Below, piece by piece: positions 7,756 to 16,200 of a stretch of DNA of 35,334 nt (position 1 is its first letter; every line of letters begins with the position of its first letter). The stretch comes from Ketobacter sp. Lineage in GTDB: Bacteria; Pseudomonadota; Gammaproteobacteria; Pseudomonadales; Ketobacteraceae. The notes beneath the pieces were generated by a model. The model worked only from the letters and a program-made list of their open reading frames with translations, did not search any database and had not been told where the DNA came from. Where the stretch lies: NCBI RefSeq assembly GCF_003671495.1, contig NZ_RCHN01000017.1, forward strand, positions 1 through 35,334, in the 5' to 3' direction. The translations under genes were made by a program, and so were the position numbers.

Positions 7756-10290
7756 CCTCCTCTGCCCGGGTTGGTACTGATAGTTCTGCTATGGATGGCA
7801 TTTTATGCCGTCCAGGGCGTCTATGCAGCCGAAGAAAGTACAGCCAACGAAAGTGCAGCCGACGCCAGGCCGGATATGCGGGTTCTTATCGATATTTCCG
7901 GCAGCATGAAGAAAACCGATCCCCAGAATCTCCGGGTGCCCGCCGCCAAGCTGTTGTTAAACCTGGCGCAAGAGGACAGTCGCTTCGGGGTGTGGGCGTT
8001 TGGTCAATATGTGAATAACCTGGTGCCGGTGGCGCCGGTGAACCCGGACTGGAAACGTTCCGCGGTGGACAAGCTGGAAGCCATCAACTCCGCCGGCTTG
8101 TTTACCAATGTGGGCCTGGCACTGGAGCGGGCTGCCATGGGCCAGACGGCGGCGGACCCGGCCTGGGAGCGCACTATTGTGCTGCTCTCTGACGGCATGG
8201 TGGATGTGTCCAAAGACCCGGCGGTGAACGCTGCGGAAAAGGAACGCATACTGTCCCAGGTGATCCCGCAGCTGAAAAAGGCCGGCTTCCGCATTCATTC
8301 CGTGGCCCTGTCCGAGAGTGCCGATCAGGCGTTTCTCAAAGCTGTGGCCCTGCGGACCGGCGGTGCCTACTCCCTGGCCCGCAACGCGGATGAGCTGATG
8401 AAAGTCTTTGTGGAGGCGTCCGACAAGGTCAACCTGCCGGAGCAGGTGCCGCTGATCGGCGACAGCTTCACCATCGACGACTCCATCAAGGAATTCACCG
8501 CCCTCATTTTCCGCCAATCCTCCCCCAAGGAAACCCGCCTCATCAGCCCCGATGGCACTGAGTACAGCCTGTCCCAGGGCAGCCGCAATGTCAGTTGGTT
8601 TGCCGACAAACAGTATGACCTGATCACCGTGTACAACCCGGTGCCGGGCACCTGGAAAGTGGTGGCGGATCTGGACCCCGCCAATCGGGTGACGGTGGTG
8701 TCGGATCTGAACCTGAATATGGAGGGCCTGCCCGAGAATGTACTGGAAGGGGAGCGTCTTACCATGACCCTTTCACTGGATGAGCACGGCCGGGTCATCA
8801 CCAATCCAAATTTCCTGGAGCTGATGGACATCACCTTCCGCCAGGACACGTCCACTGGAGACAGCTTCGAGGGCAAGTTGTCGCAAGGTTCCGACGGCAA
8901 CAAAGTGGTGCCCCCGGACGGCCTCTACAGTGCGCGTCTGGGGCGCACCATTACCGAGGGCGAGCATACTTTTTCGGTGTTGGTGGATGGGAAAACCTTC
9001 CAGCGCAAAAAGTCCGTGCGCATGACCGTGCACCGGGAAGTACTGAAGGTGGAGACCCAGTATCGTGATCAGGATGGCCAGGTGCTGCGCTACCTGATGA
9101 CCGAGCCGGTGGAAGGCCTGGTGAACCCGGAAGCCATCGATATCGTGGCCCAGATTACCGATCCCAAAGGCGAGAAGAGTATCCAGAAAGGGGTACTCGA
9201 CGGAGGCCAGGAAGGTGCTGCCCATTATCGCATCGATGTGCCGCCCTATGGCGCCCTGGGGGAATATGAGGTGCTGATTAAAGTGGCCGGCACCTCCGCC
9301 AACGACAAGCCCTTCGAACTGGTACAGGGCCCCTACACAGTGGATTACACCCCCCTGGGGATGGTGGGGGCCAACGCGCCGGGCGGGGAAGAGAAACCGC
9401 CACTGCCCTCCGAAACCTTCGATGCCAGTGCCATGGAAATTCCCAGCCTGGAGGTGGAAGAGCTGCCCCCGGATGATATTCCACCTCTGCCGGAGGTGGA
9501 GCCGGTACCGGAACCGGAGCCGGTATTGATGGGCGAGGAACTGCCCCCGGTGGAGGATGCATTGGAGGCGGAAGAGGGCAGCAACTGGCTGCTGCTGGCG
9601 GGGGTGTTTGTACTGGGTAACCTGCTGGTGATTGGCGGCGGTATTTATCTGTACATCAAAATTGTCCGCAAAACCGATGCCGAGCAATCTCGGGTGGTGG
9701 AAGAGATCACCCAGATGCAGCAGAAAAAAGCCGAGCAGCGCAGCCAGGCGGCGGCGGAACTGGCGCAGGATTTTGATGCCGGCACCGATTTCGATCTGGG
9801 TGAGGAAGCCACCCAGATCCGTGCCGCCGAGCCCCCCGCAGAAGCGTCCGATCCGATCCCACCGGCCCCGACTCCACCGGTTGCGGCGGTGCCCGACACC
9901 CTGGCAGTGGCGGCGGAGCCGGAACAGGATTACGTTAATGACGCCGATCCCATGGAGTTGGAAGACGATGAACTCATCGAAGTGGACGATGAGTTTGACG
10001 ACCTGGATGGCAACGACGGCCTCGATGACCTGGATATGATGTTGAGCGAACAGGAAAACTCTGAGCAGACCGAAGAACAGTTGAATCAGGCCATTGATGA
10101 AATGCTGGAGCAGCCAACCGTGTTCCCTGACCCGGACAAGCCGTCAGAGGATGAGACACCGTCAGAGGAGAGCAAGCCCAAGTCGGACGAAACCAAGCCG
10201 GATGAAACAGAGGACGAGCGCAGTATCGAGGAAAAATACCCGGGCTTTGATAATGACGAATTCATGCTGGATAATCCTTCAAAAAATTAA
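7747..10290 (+). CDS. Exported membrane-anchored von Willebrand factor A protein (TIGR03503-like)
   Basis: The 847-residue protein has a signal peptide (about 1-27), then a vWA domain with an intact metal-ion-dependent adhesion site: D49, S51 and S53 in DISGSM, with LLSDGMVD further on. Beta-rich domains of the periplasmic region follow (about 240-540). Then come a Pro/Glu-rich stalk (about 550-605), one transmembrane helix (about 614-640, LLLAGVFVLGNLLVIGGG) and a very acidic cytoplasmic tail of about 200 residues. This layout matches, from memory, the gammaproteobacterial TIGR03503 family, whose role is unknown. It may bind an envelope ligand and signal across the membrane. It is followed 20 bases later by the HIT gene. 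Confidence 0.85.
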   Translation: MKLPPLPGLVLIVLLWMAFYAVQGVYAAEESTANESAADARPDMRVLIDISGSMKKTDPQNLRVPAAKLLLNLAQEDSRFGVWAFGQYVNNLVPVAPVNPDWKRSAVDKLEAINSAGLFTNVGLALERAAMGQTAADPAWERTIVLLSDGMVDVSKDPAVNAAEKERILSQVIPQLKKAGFRIHSVALSESADQAFLKAVALRTGGAYSLARNADELMKVFVEASDKVNLPEQVPLIGDSFTIDDSIKEFTALIFRQSSPKETRLISPDGTEYSLSQGSRNVSWFADKQYDLITVYNPVPGTWKVVADLDPANRVTVVSDLNLNMEGLPENVLEGERLTMTLSLDEHGRVITNPNFLELMDITFRQDTSTGDSFEGKLSQGSDGNKVVPPDGLYSARLGRTITEGEHTFSVLVDGKTFQRKKSVRMTVHREVLKVETQYRDQDGQVLRYLMTEPVEGLVNPEAIDIVAQITDPKGEKSIQKGVLDGGQEGAAHYRIDVPPYGALGEYEVLIKVAGTSANDKPFELVQGPYTVDYTPLGMVGANAPGGEEKPPLPSETFDASAMEIPSLEVEELPPDDIPPLPEVEPVPEPEPVLMGEELPPVEDALEAEEGSNWLLLAGVFVLGNLLVIGGGIYLYIKIVRKTDAEQSRVVEEITQMQQKKAEQRSQAAAELAQDFDAGTDFDLGEEATQIRAAEPPAEASDPIPPAPTPPVAAVPDTLAVAAEPEQDYVNDADPMELEDDELIEVDDEFDDLDGNDGLDDLDMMLSEQENSEQTEEQLNQAIDEMLEQPTVFPDPDKPSEDETPSEESKPKSDETKPDETEDERSIEEKYPGFDNDEFMLDNPSKN

Positions 10291-10310
10291 CCTCTGGCAG
10301 ATCAAACTTT

Positions 10311-10769
10311 ATGTCCGATTGTATCTTTTGCTCCATTCTCAAAGGCGAAGCCCCCGCCAGCGTTGTCTATCAGGATGAGGATTGCATCGCCTTCATGGAT
10401 CTGTTTCCCATGCGCCCCGGTCACGTTCTGGTTATCCCGCGGCAGCATGGGGTGTTTCTTGATGAACTGACGCCGGCGTTGCGGGCGCACCTGGTGGAAG
10501 TCTGTCACTGGGTGATCAAAGCGCAAAAAGCCAGTGGCTTACCCTGCGACGGCAACAATGTCTTTCTTAATGATGGCCCGGCAGCCAATCAGCACGTGCC
10601 CCATGTGCATGTTCATGTCCTGCCCCGACGCCAGGGGGATCTGGCCAAAGCCGTGCTGTCGTTTGCCACCCGTTACACCAACTACTTTGGCCAGGCGGCG
10701 CATCGCAAACGCCTGGATGACATCGCCGCGTCCATCGCCCGTCACATGCCCCAACGGGTGAGGCCCTGA
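10311..10769 (+). CDS. HIT family hydrolase
   Basis: Histidine-triad nucleotide hydrolase or transferase, likely acting on nucleoside 5'-phosphoramidates or dinucleoside polyphosphates. The 152-residue protein has the triad motif HVHVHVLP (H98, H100, H102) preceded by the conserved NDGPAANQHVPH, and the N-terminal CIFC pair (C4, C7) seen in zinc-containing HIT proteins. FLNDGPAANQ and PGHVLVIPRQH are family segments. The C-terminal extension (about 115-152) is longer than in Hint-type proteins. It lies 20 bases after the vWA gene and 2 bases before the DUF1631-like gene, so it is almost certainly part of that operon. The substrate cannot be told from sequence. Confidence 0.93.
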   Translation: MSDCIFCSILKGEAPASVVYQDEDCIAFMDLFPMRPGHVLVIPRQHGVFLDELTPALRAHLVEVCHWVIKAQKASGLPCDGNNVFLNDGPAANQHVPHVHVHVLPRRQGDLAKAVLSFATRYTNYFGQAAHRKRLDDIAASIARHMPQRVRP

Positions 10770-10771
10770 CC

Positions 10772-12643
10772 ATGGCACCCATCATGGCACCCATGCCGGC
10801 ACCGGAAACGGGCCGTATCGGCGCCCGCCTGCTGGTGGAGTTGCTGCGGGTTAACGCGGAGGTGCCCATCACCGACAAGATACGCCTGACCCCGCAGCGC
10901 AGTCGGCACGGGCTCGCCGTGTTCAACGATTTGTTGCAGAAAATCCAGTCCGGTCAACTCAAAACCGGACTCAGTTGCCGGGTGGTGGACACACTGGTGG
11001 ACGGCTGTGCTGATCTTGAAGTGGCGTTACCGGTGGCGGCGCCTGATTGGGGTGGGATTCTGCTGCTGGACCAGTTGTTTGATGAGCTGCAGCAACAATT
11101 GGCATCCGATCATGAGGCCAGGGGCTGGTTCGAGAAGCTGCGCCTGCTGGTACTGCGTTATGCCCTGGCGGACTACTCGTTCTTTTTTGCCCCGCAGAAC
11201 CTGTTGCGCCGTTTCCTCAATCTGGCGTATCTGACCATGCTGAGCAGCACTGCCAAAAGTCGGCAGCTGTACTGGTCCAAACTCAACGAATACAGCAACC
11301 GCATGCTGACGGAATTTCGGGGCAACATCGGCGCGGTGAACAGCATCTGCATTGAAGCGCAAACCTGGATGGCCGGCCAGACTGAGCAGGTGGAGAAAAT
11401 CGAGGAACGCCTGCGCCTGCTGGAAGTGGCCCGGCAACGGGAGCGGGTGGCGGAGCCCCGGGTCGTGCAGGAGCTGAACCGGATGGCGGCAGGTCGCCTG
11501 CTGCCGGAAGACGTGGTGGCCTTCCTGCACGGCGAGTGGCGTCGATCCATGTTGATGCTGTCCATGCGGGAAGGGGTGGAGGGAGCCAACTGGAAACGGC
11601 AGTTGCGCACCGGGGAATCCTTGATTGAAATGTGTGAGGGCTGTCAGGACGCAAGCCGGCGTGACGGTTACCGTGGATTTTACCAGGTTCTGATTCGCAA
11701 TCTGCGGGCCACGCTGATCAGTGTGCAGGAGGATGAGGCTGCCCTGGAGCAGACCTTGGAGCCCCTGGAGCTGATCCTCACGGCGATCATGAGCGGCGCC
11801 ACCCCGGCGCTGGTGGAGGTGCCGGCCCTGGCCATGCCCGTGACCCGAGTGGTGGAGGCCCAGCTGGATCGGGTCAGCCCCAAATCCCTGGACACCATCG
11901 GCCAGTTGCAGGAAGAGGATTGGCTGCGCTTCAAAACCGCGGATGGCCAGTTTGAACTGTGCAAGATCATTCTGAAGGCACAGCAGGATGACCCCTGGGT
12001 TTTAGTGGGTCAGAGTGGTAAAACGGTGGCCAAGAAAACCCAGCGCCAGTTAGCCCAGGCGTTGGAGGGTGGCGTGTTGCAGTTGGTGCATCGTACCCTG
12101 TACTGGGATCGGCAGCTGGAAGCCGCGCTGGCCCGCCTGAAGGACCAGTGGCAGGCGCAGCAGGAAGCCCAGCGCAAGCAGCAAGAGACTCAACAACAAG
12201 AAGCATTGGAGCAGCAACGCTCTGCTGCAGCCGAAGCAGAATCCCGTATTGACGCGGTGCTGGCCAATTCGTCGCTGGCGCTGGTGGAACCCGGTGCCGA
12301 TGACGTGGAGACCGAAGCGGAAACCTCGGCGTTCCTTGAGCCCCGTTCTATCAGCGATGAGGAAATGGCGGCGGCCCTCAGCGCCGTGGATTCCCTGCAG
12401 GTGGGTGGCTGGATGAGCCAGGAAACGTCGGAAGGTGAACAGCGCTGCAAACTGGCAGTGAAAATCCGAGCGACGGAAAAGCTGGTATTTGTGAATCGAT
12501 TGGGCATCAAGGCCCTCGAGATCACCCGGCAGGATCTGGCGCGGTTGCTGGTGTACGGTGCGGTGACCATTCTGGATACCGGCGCCGCCTTTGACAGTAC
12601 TCTGGAACAGGTGGTCAGAACCATTCAACGGGATAAACAATAG
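10772..12643 (+). CDS. DUF1631-like protein
   Basis: Cytosolic protein of 623 residues with no signal peptide and mostly helical character. The C-terminal third resembles DUF1631 proteins: a WLRFKTADGQFELCKIILK strand region around 385, and near the end a second copy-like segment with RCKLAVKIRATEKLVFVNRLG and LARLLVYGAVTILD. Between them is a Gln/Glu-rich coiled stretch (about 450-495). Two strand-rich PilZ-like modules flanking a coiled coil are possible but not proven. The gene begins with a 12-base duplication (ATGGCACCCATC then ATGGCACCCATG), so two starts, 10772 and 10784, are possible. The next gene encodes a PilZ protein 23 bases away, suggesting a c-di-GMP-linked role. Confidence 0.75.
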   Translation: MAPIMAPMPAPETGRIGARLLVELLRVNAEVPITDKIRLTPQRSRHGLAVFNDLLQKIQSGQLKTGLSCRVVDTLVDGCADLEVALPVAAPDWGGILLLDQLFDELQQQLASDHEARGWFEKLRLLVLRYALADYSFFFAPQNLLRRFLNLAYLTMLSSTAKSRQLYWSKLNEYSNRMLTEFRGNIGAVNSICIEAQTWMAGQTEQVEKIEERLRLLEVARQRERVAEPRVVQELNRMAAGRLLPEDVVAFLHGEWRRSMLMLSMREGVEGANWKRQLRTGESLIEMCEGCQDASRRDGYRGFYQVLIRNLRATLISVQEDEAALEQTLEPLELILTAIMSGATPALVEVPALAMPVTRVVEAQLDRVSPKSLDTIGQLQEEDWLRFKTADGQFELCKIILKAQQDDPWVLVGQSGKTVAKKTQRQLAQALEGGVLQLVHRTLYWDRQLEAALARLKDQWQAQQEAQRKQQETQQQEALEQQRSAAAEAESRIDAVLANSSLALVEPGADDVETEAETSAFLEPRSISDEEMAAALSAVDSLQVGGWMSQETSEGEQRCKLAVKIRATEKLVFVNRLGIKALEITRQDLARLLVYGAVTILDTGAAFDSTLEQVVRTIQRDKQ

Positions 12644-12666
12644 AGGCAAAGGCAAGAGGCAAACCA

Positions 12667-13026
12667 ATGGAAGAACAACGTCGCCAAAAACGCCACAACG
12701 GTAAGGAAGACGCTTATCTGGAACTGACCCTGGATGGGGAGCAGGGCTATATCCAGAAAGTGATTGCCTGTGAAACCGTGGACCTTTCGCCCCGGGGCTT
12801 GAAAATTTATATGAGCGAAGCGGTGGAGCGTGGCCTGATCACCGATGTGCTGGTGGAGATCAGTGGCGAAGCAGAGCGGTTTTTTCTGACCGCCGAGGTC
12901 AAATGGATTTCCCCGTGCGGTGATGACGGTTGGTACTTTGCCGGCTTTGAGGTCTTCGAAGCGGATAATACCGACTATGAAAGCTGGTCCCGCATGATTG
13001 AGCGCCGTAATGCCGAATCCAAATAA
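12667..13026 (+). CDS. PilZ domain protein, predicted c-di-GMP receptor
   Basis: Single-domain PilZ protein of 119 residues. The two c-di-GMP binding motifs are present: an N-terminal arginine motif (R5, R6 and R9 in EQRRQKRH) and DLSPRGLK with D39, S41 and G44 (D/NxSxxG). The remaining strands (VLVEISGEAERFFLTAEVKWI and YFAGFEVF) match the PilZ barrel. It probably changes partner binding when c-di-GMP is high. The likely partner is the DUF1631-like protein encoded 23 bases upstream. It is the last gene of the unit: its stop codon lies inside the stem of a strong terminator. Confidence 0.9.
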   Translation: MEEQRRQKRHNGKEDAYLELTLDGEQGYIQKVIACETVDLSPRGLKIYMSEAVERGLITDVLVEISGEAERFFLTAEVKWISPCGDDGWYFAGFEVFEADNTDYESWSRMIERRNAESK

Positions 13027-13050
13027 GGGAGCACTGGCTCCCTTATTTTT
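13022..13050 (+). terminator. Rho-independent terminator after the PilZ gene
   Basis: An 11-base perfect stem (AATAAGGGAGC at 13022-13032 with GCTCCCTTATT at 13037-13047) closes a 4-base ACTG loop and runs into T-rich sequence. It begins in the last PilZ codons and ends the vWA-HIT-DUF1631-PilZ unit. Confidence 0.92.
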
Positions 13051-13059
13051 GAACACACA

Positions 13060-13083
13060 TTGTTGAACACGTTGTTGAGCACG
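13060..13083. repeat. Tandem 12-base duplication in the spacer
   Basis: TTGTTGAACACG (13060-13071) is followed directly by TTGTTGAGCACG (13072-13083), 11 of 12 bases identical. It lies between the PilZ terminator and the end of convergent cysK; no coding or regulatory role is evident. Confidence 0.7.
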
Positions 13084-13119
13084 CTGAATTTTTTGAACCT
13101 GAACTTGAAGCGGGCGCGG

Positions 13120-14088
13120 TTACTGCACGTTCTCCGCATCCGTAAAGACGTCTTGGAACAGCGCTGAACTCAGATAACGCTCCCCGGAATCCGGCAGAAT
13201 CACCACTGTGGTTTTGCCGGCGTGCTCTGGTTTGTTGGCAACCCGCAACGCCGCTGCCAGCGCTGCACCACAGGAAATTCCCGCCAGAATGCCTTCTTTT
13301 TCCATCAGCAGGTGGGCGTGTTGCATGGCCTCTTCATTGCTGACGGTTTCCACGCTGTCCACCAGGCTGATGTCCAGGTTCTTGGGTACAAAACCGGCAC
13401 CGATGCCCTGGATTTTATGGGGGGCCGGGGCGATTTCCGCACCCGCCAGGGTCTGGCTGATGACCGGGGAATCCACCGGCTCTACGGCCACGGTATGGAT
13501 CGCTTTACCCTGAGTGTTCTTGATGTAGCGGCTGATGCCGGTAAGGGTGCCCCCGGTGCCCACGCCGGACACCAGAATATCCACTGCGCCGTCGGTGTCG
13601 TTCCAGATCTCCGGCCCCGTGGTTTGTTCGTGGATCGCCGGGTTGGCGGGATTCTCAAACTGTTGCAGCATGATGGCTTTGCCTTCACTTTGGGCGACGA
13701 TTTCCGCTGCTTTTTCGATGGCGCCTTTCATGCCTTTTGGGCCTTCGGTCAATACCAGGTTGGCCCCCAGGGCTTTCAGCACCTTGCGCCGTTCCAGGCT
13801 CATGGTGGCGGGCATGGTCAGGGTCAACTTGTAGCCGCGGGCGGCGCAGACAAACGCCAGTGCAATACCCGTGTTGCCGCTGGTGGGCTCCACCAATTCC
13901 ATACCCGGTTTCAATGCGCCATCTTTCTCGGCCTGCCACACCATGTTGGCACCGATCCGGCATTTTACCGACGCTGCCGGATTACGGCTTTCAATCTTGG
14001 CCAGCACATTGTGTGGCGTCAGATGCTTGAGCCGCACCAGTGGGGTATTGCCAATGGTGAGGGAATTGTCTTCGTATATTTTCGCCAT
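13120..14088 (-). CDS. cysK: Cysteine synthase A (O-acetylserine sulfhydrylase)
   Basis: PLP enzyme that makes L-cysteine from O-acetylserine and sulfide, the last step of sulfate assimilation. The 322-residue protein has the cofactor lysine K42 in [14 protein letters not shown], the substrate loop TSGNTG (about 69-74), the phosphate-binding loop GVGTGGT (about 175-181) and PDSGERYLS near the C-terminus, all as in CysK. The reading frame extends to 14154 but that part overlaps the promoter. The ATG at 14088 with an AGGAAA ribosome site gives the family N-terminus [20 protein letters not shown]. It diverges from an unknown exported protein. CysB control would be expected for the family, but no CysB site was identified. 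Confidence 0.96.
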   Translation of the reverse strand: MAKIYEDNSLTIGNTPLVRLKHLTPHNVLAKIESRNPAASVKCRIGANMVWQAEKDGALKPGMELVEPTSGNTGIALAFVCAARGYKLTLTMPATMSLERRKVLKALGANLVLTEGPKGMKGAIEKAAEIVAQSEGKAIMLQQFENPANPAIHEQTTGPEIWNDTDGAVDILVSGVGTGGTLTGISRYIKNTQGKAIHTVAVEPVDSPVISQTLAGAEIAPAPHKIQGIGAGFVPKNLDISLVDSVETVSNEEAMQHAHLLMEKEGILAGISCGAALAAALRVANKPEHAGKTTVVILPDSGERYLSSALFQDVFTDAENVQ

Positions 14089-14126
14089 GATCGTTTCCTG
14101 GTGGGTCTTTAGGGTAATGGCAACTG

Positions 14127-14154
14127 ATTCTACACCCCTCGAATGCATTTTCAA
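14127..14154 (-). promoter_or_regulatory. Sigma70 promoter of cysK
   Basis: Read on the minus strand, TTGAAA (14154-14149) and TAGAAT (14132-14127) are separated by 16 bases, a good sigma70 match. The -10 box ends 38 bases before the cysK ATG. Confidence 0.65.
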
Positions 14155-14315
14155 TCACAGTGCTTTTGTGCGCTTTCTCACAAAGCGATTCTGGAATGTC
14201 AGAATTGGAAACCAGTGCCTGATGGAATGTGCGCTTCATCAACCTTTGTTCTCACGGCCACGAAAATCGTTGCTAGCCTTGCTAATAGATTCTTATGGAT
14301 AGCAGGACAAGCGTT

Positions 14316-15203
14316 ATGAAATATTGGATGTTGACCCTCACCTGTATCAGTTTATTTCCCTTTGCCCACCTGCAGGCGGCTGAACCCGTATCCGCCTCCG
14401 CTGACGTCATTTTCAAAGAGGCGGTCGTATTCTGTAACCAGGCCTCCCGGCTCAGTCGTACCGACCCCACCGAGGCGCGCCAGCAGATTCAGCAGTACGC
14501 GAAAAGCCTGCAGCGGGCCCGCGCCCTGGATCCGGAGTTGCTGGACACCAACAGCTTTGCTGGTCGCGAACACAAACGCTGCACCCTGATTGAAGACAAC
14601 ATTGCCCGGGCCGAAGCCATGCCCCTGGTGGAAGACAGCCTGGCGCAATGTGGTGAGGCGCGTGCCGCCCTGGATGGCGCGGACCTGACGGCGGCAGCGG
14701 ATGCCTTTGCCCGTTTCCAGACATTGCGGGATCAGGCGCTGGAGGTGACCCCCACGGTATTGCGGGTGGGTTCCGTGGCAGTGCGCATGCGGGTGTGTGA
14801 CCGGTTAGTGGAGAAGATTTCCCTGGCCAAGGCGGAGCGGCAACTGGAACTGCAAACCAGCCAGCGCGCCCTGGGCTACTTCAACAAGGCCATGGCCAGC
14901 TGCGAAGCCGGTGAAGCCATCCTCAACAAGCAGACCCCCAGTGACGCCACTGTGGCCTCCCTGGAAGCGGTGCTCAACCAGTTGAATAACCACAACGGTC
15001 AGGGTGAAGCCCTGGTGAGTAGCCTGGATTCCGGCGCCGACGCCGGCAACCTGCAGCGTCTGCAGCATCGCATCAGCGCCTGCCGGAGCGATGTGGTGGC
15101 CGCAGTGGGTGCCATAAAACAGCACCTGCAGGAACAGGCCCTTGCCCAACGCTCCGTGCTGCAGGGTCAGGAAGTCTCTCAAATATCGGATAATAGCCTT
15201 TGA
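14316..15203 (+). CDS. Exported helical protein of unknown function
   Basis: Not recognised. The 295-residue protein starts with a typical signal peptide (MLTLTCISLFPFAHLQA, cleavage near residue 22-24). The rest is mostly helical with regularly spaced cysteines (VFCNQAS, KRCTLIED, AQCGEAR, RVCDRL, ASCEAGE, SACRSD), one in each predicted helical hairpin. This spacing suggests a repeated helical unit with disulfides in the periplasm, somewhat like TPR/Sel1-type repeats, but no repeat consensus could be fixed. The ATG at 14316 is chosen because AGGA (14304-14307) precedes it and the signal peptide begins there; an in-frame ATG at 14295 adds only MDSRTSV. It is monocistronic, ending before a terminator. 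Confidence 0.75.
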   Translation: MKYWMLTLTCISLFPFAHLQAAEPVSASADVIFKEAVVFCNQASRLSRTDPTEARQQIQQYAKSLQRARALDPELLDTNSFAGREHKRCTLIEDNIARAEAMPLVEDSLAQCGEARAALDGADLTAAADAFARFQTLRDQALEVTPTVLRVGSVAVRMRVCDRLVEKISLAKAERQLELQTSQRALGYFNKAMASCEAGEAILNKQTPSDATVASLEAVLNQLNNHNGQGEALVSSLDSGADAGNLQRLQHRISACRSDVVAAVGAIKQHLQEQALAQRSVLQGQEVSQISDNSL

Positions 15204-15287
15204 TCTGATCGAATCTGCCACTTATGTGGCGACTATGGCCATGTTCAAGCCTGAATACGGTGATTAAAGTAGATGTTTTGGCCAATG

Positions 15288-15318
15288 CGGCTCCCTGTTT
15301 CGGGGAGCCGTTTGGTTT
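15288..15318 (+). terminator. Intrinsic terminator before the MoxR gene
   Basis: CGGCTCCC (15288-15295) pairs perfectly with GGGAGCCG (15303-15310) across a 7-base loop, followed by TTTGGTTT. The U-run is interrupted, so strength is moderate. It ends the exported-protein transcript, and the -10 box of the next unit directly abuts it. Confidence 0.7.
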
Positions 15319-15323
15319 ATAAT
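15318..15323 (+). promoter_or_regulatory. Putative -10 element for the moxR-vWA pair
   Basis: A perfect TATAAT at 15318-15323 lies 32 bases before the MoxR ATG. The position of the -35 box falls inside the preceding terminator hairpin and has no good match (CTGTTT at 17-base spacing), so an activator or a weak promoter is possible. Confidence 0.5.
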
Positions 15324-15355
15324 GTCGCAAATTTGAGCTGTTCAAGGCAACCACT

Positions 15356-16198
15356 ATGCAATTCCAAGGAACCGATAAGTACGTTACCACCGACGAGCTG
15401 CGCCTCGCGGTGAATGCCGCCATTAACCTGCAGCGTCCGCTGCTGATCAAAGGGGAGCCCGGTACCGGCAAAACCATGCTGGCCGAAGAAGTGGCGGAGG
15501 GCCTGGGTCTCCGACTGATCCAGTGGCACATCAAATCCACCACCAAAGCTCACCAGGGTCTGTACGAATACGACGCCGTGTCCCGCCTGCGGGATTCCCA
15601 GTTGGGCGACGATCGGGTTCATGACATCAAGAACTACATCAAAAAGGGCAAACTGTGGGAAGCGTTTGAAGCCGAGGATCAGGTGGTGTTGCTGATCGAC
15701 GAAATCGATAAGGCAGACATCGAGTTCCCCAACGACCTGCTGCAGGAACTGGATAAGATGGAATTCTATGTGTATGAGACACAGGAAACCATCAAAGCGG
15801 TGAAGCGTCCCATTGTCATCATCACCAGTAACAACGAAAAGGAACTGCCGGATGCATTCCTGCGCCGTTGCTTCTTCCACTACATTGATTTCCCCGACAA
15901 GGAAACCATGCAGAAAATCGTGGAAGTGCATTTCCCCGGCATCAAGCAATCCCTGGTGAAGGAATCCATGGAAGTGTTTTTCGACGTGCGCAAAGTGCCC
16001 GGCCTGAAAAAGAAACCGTCCACCTCCGAGCTGATCGATTGGCTGAAACTGTTGCTGGCGGACGAAATCCCGGAAGACGTATTGCGCAATCGCGATAACA
16101 AGAGTGCGATTCCCCCACTGTACGGCGCGTTGGTGAAGAACGAGCAGGATGTGCATCTGTTGGAGCGTCTGGCGTTCATGCATCGTCGTGAGAGCTGA
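15356..16198 (+). CDS. MoxR-family AAA+ ATPase
   Basis: AAA+ ATPase of the MoxR group, chaperone-like proteins that work with vWA partners to insert metals or assemble complexes. The 280 residues show Walker A GEPGTGKT (33-40), Walker B VVLLIDEID (about 110-118), a sensor ITSNN (156-160) and arginines R170/R171 in the arginine-finger position. The C-terminal lid is short (about 200-280). The ATG at 15356 gives the usual MoxR start. The stop is 2 bases before the vWA gene, a pair typical of MoxR-vWA systems. The client of this particular pair is unknown; no obvious client gene is adjacent. Confidence 0.92.
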   Translation: MQFQGTDKYVTTDELRLAVNAAINLQRPLLIKGEPGTGKTMLAEEVAEGLGLRLIQWHIKSTTKAHQGLYEYDAVSRLRDSQLGDDRVHDIKNYIKKGKLWEAFEAEDQVVLLIDEIDKADIEFPNDLLQELDKMEFYVYETQETIKAVKRPIVIITSNNEKELPDAFLRRCFFHYIDFPDKETMQKIVEVHFPGIKQSLVKESMEVFFDVRKVPGLKKKPSTSELIDWLKLLLADEIPEDVLRNRDNKSAIPPLYGALVKNEQDVHLLERLAFMHRRES

Positions 16199-16200
16199 TT

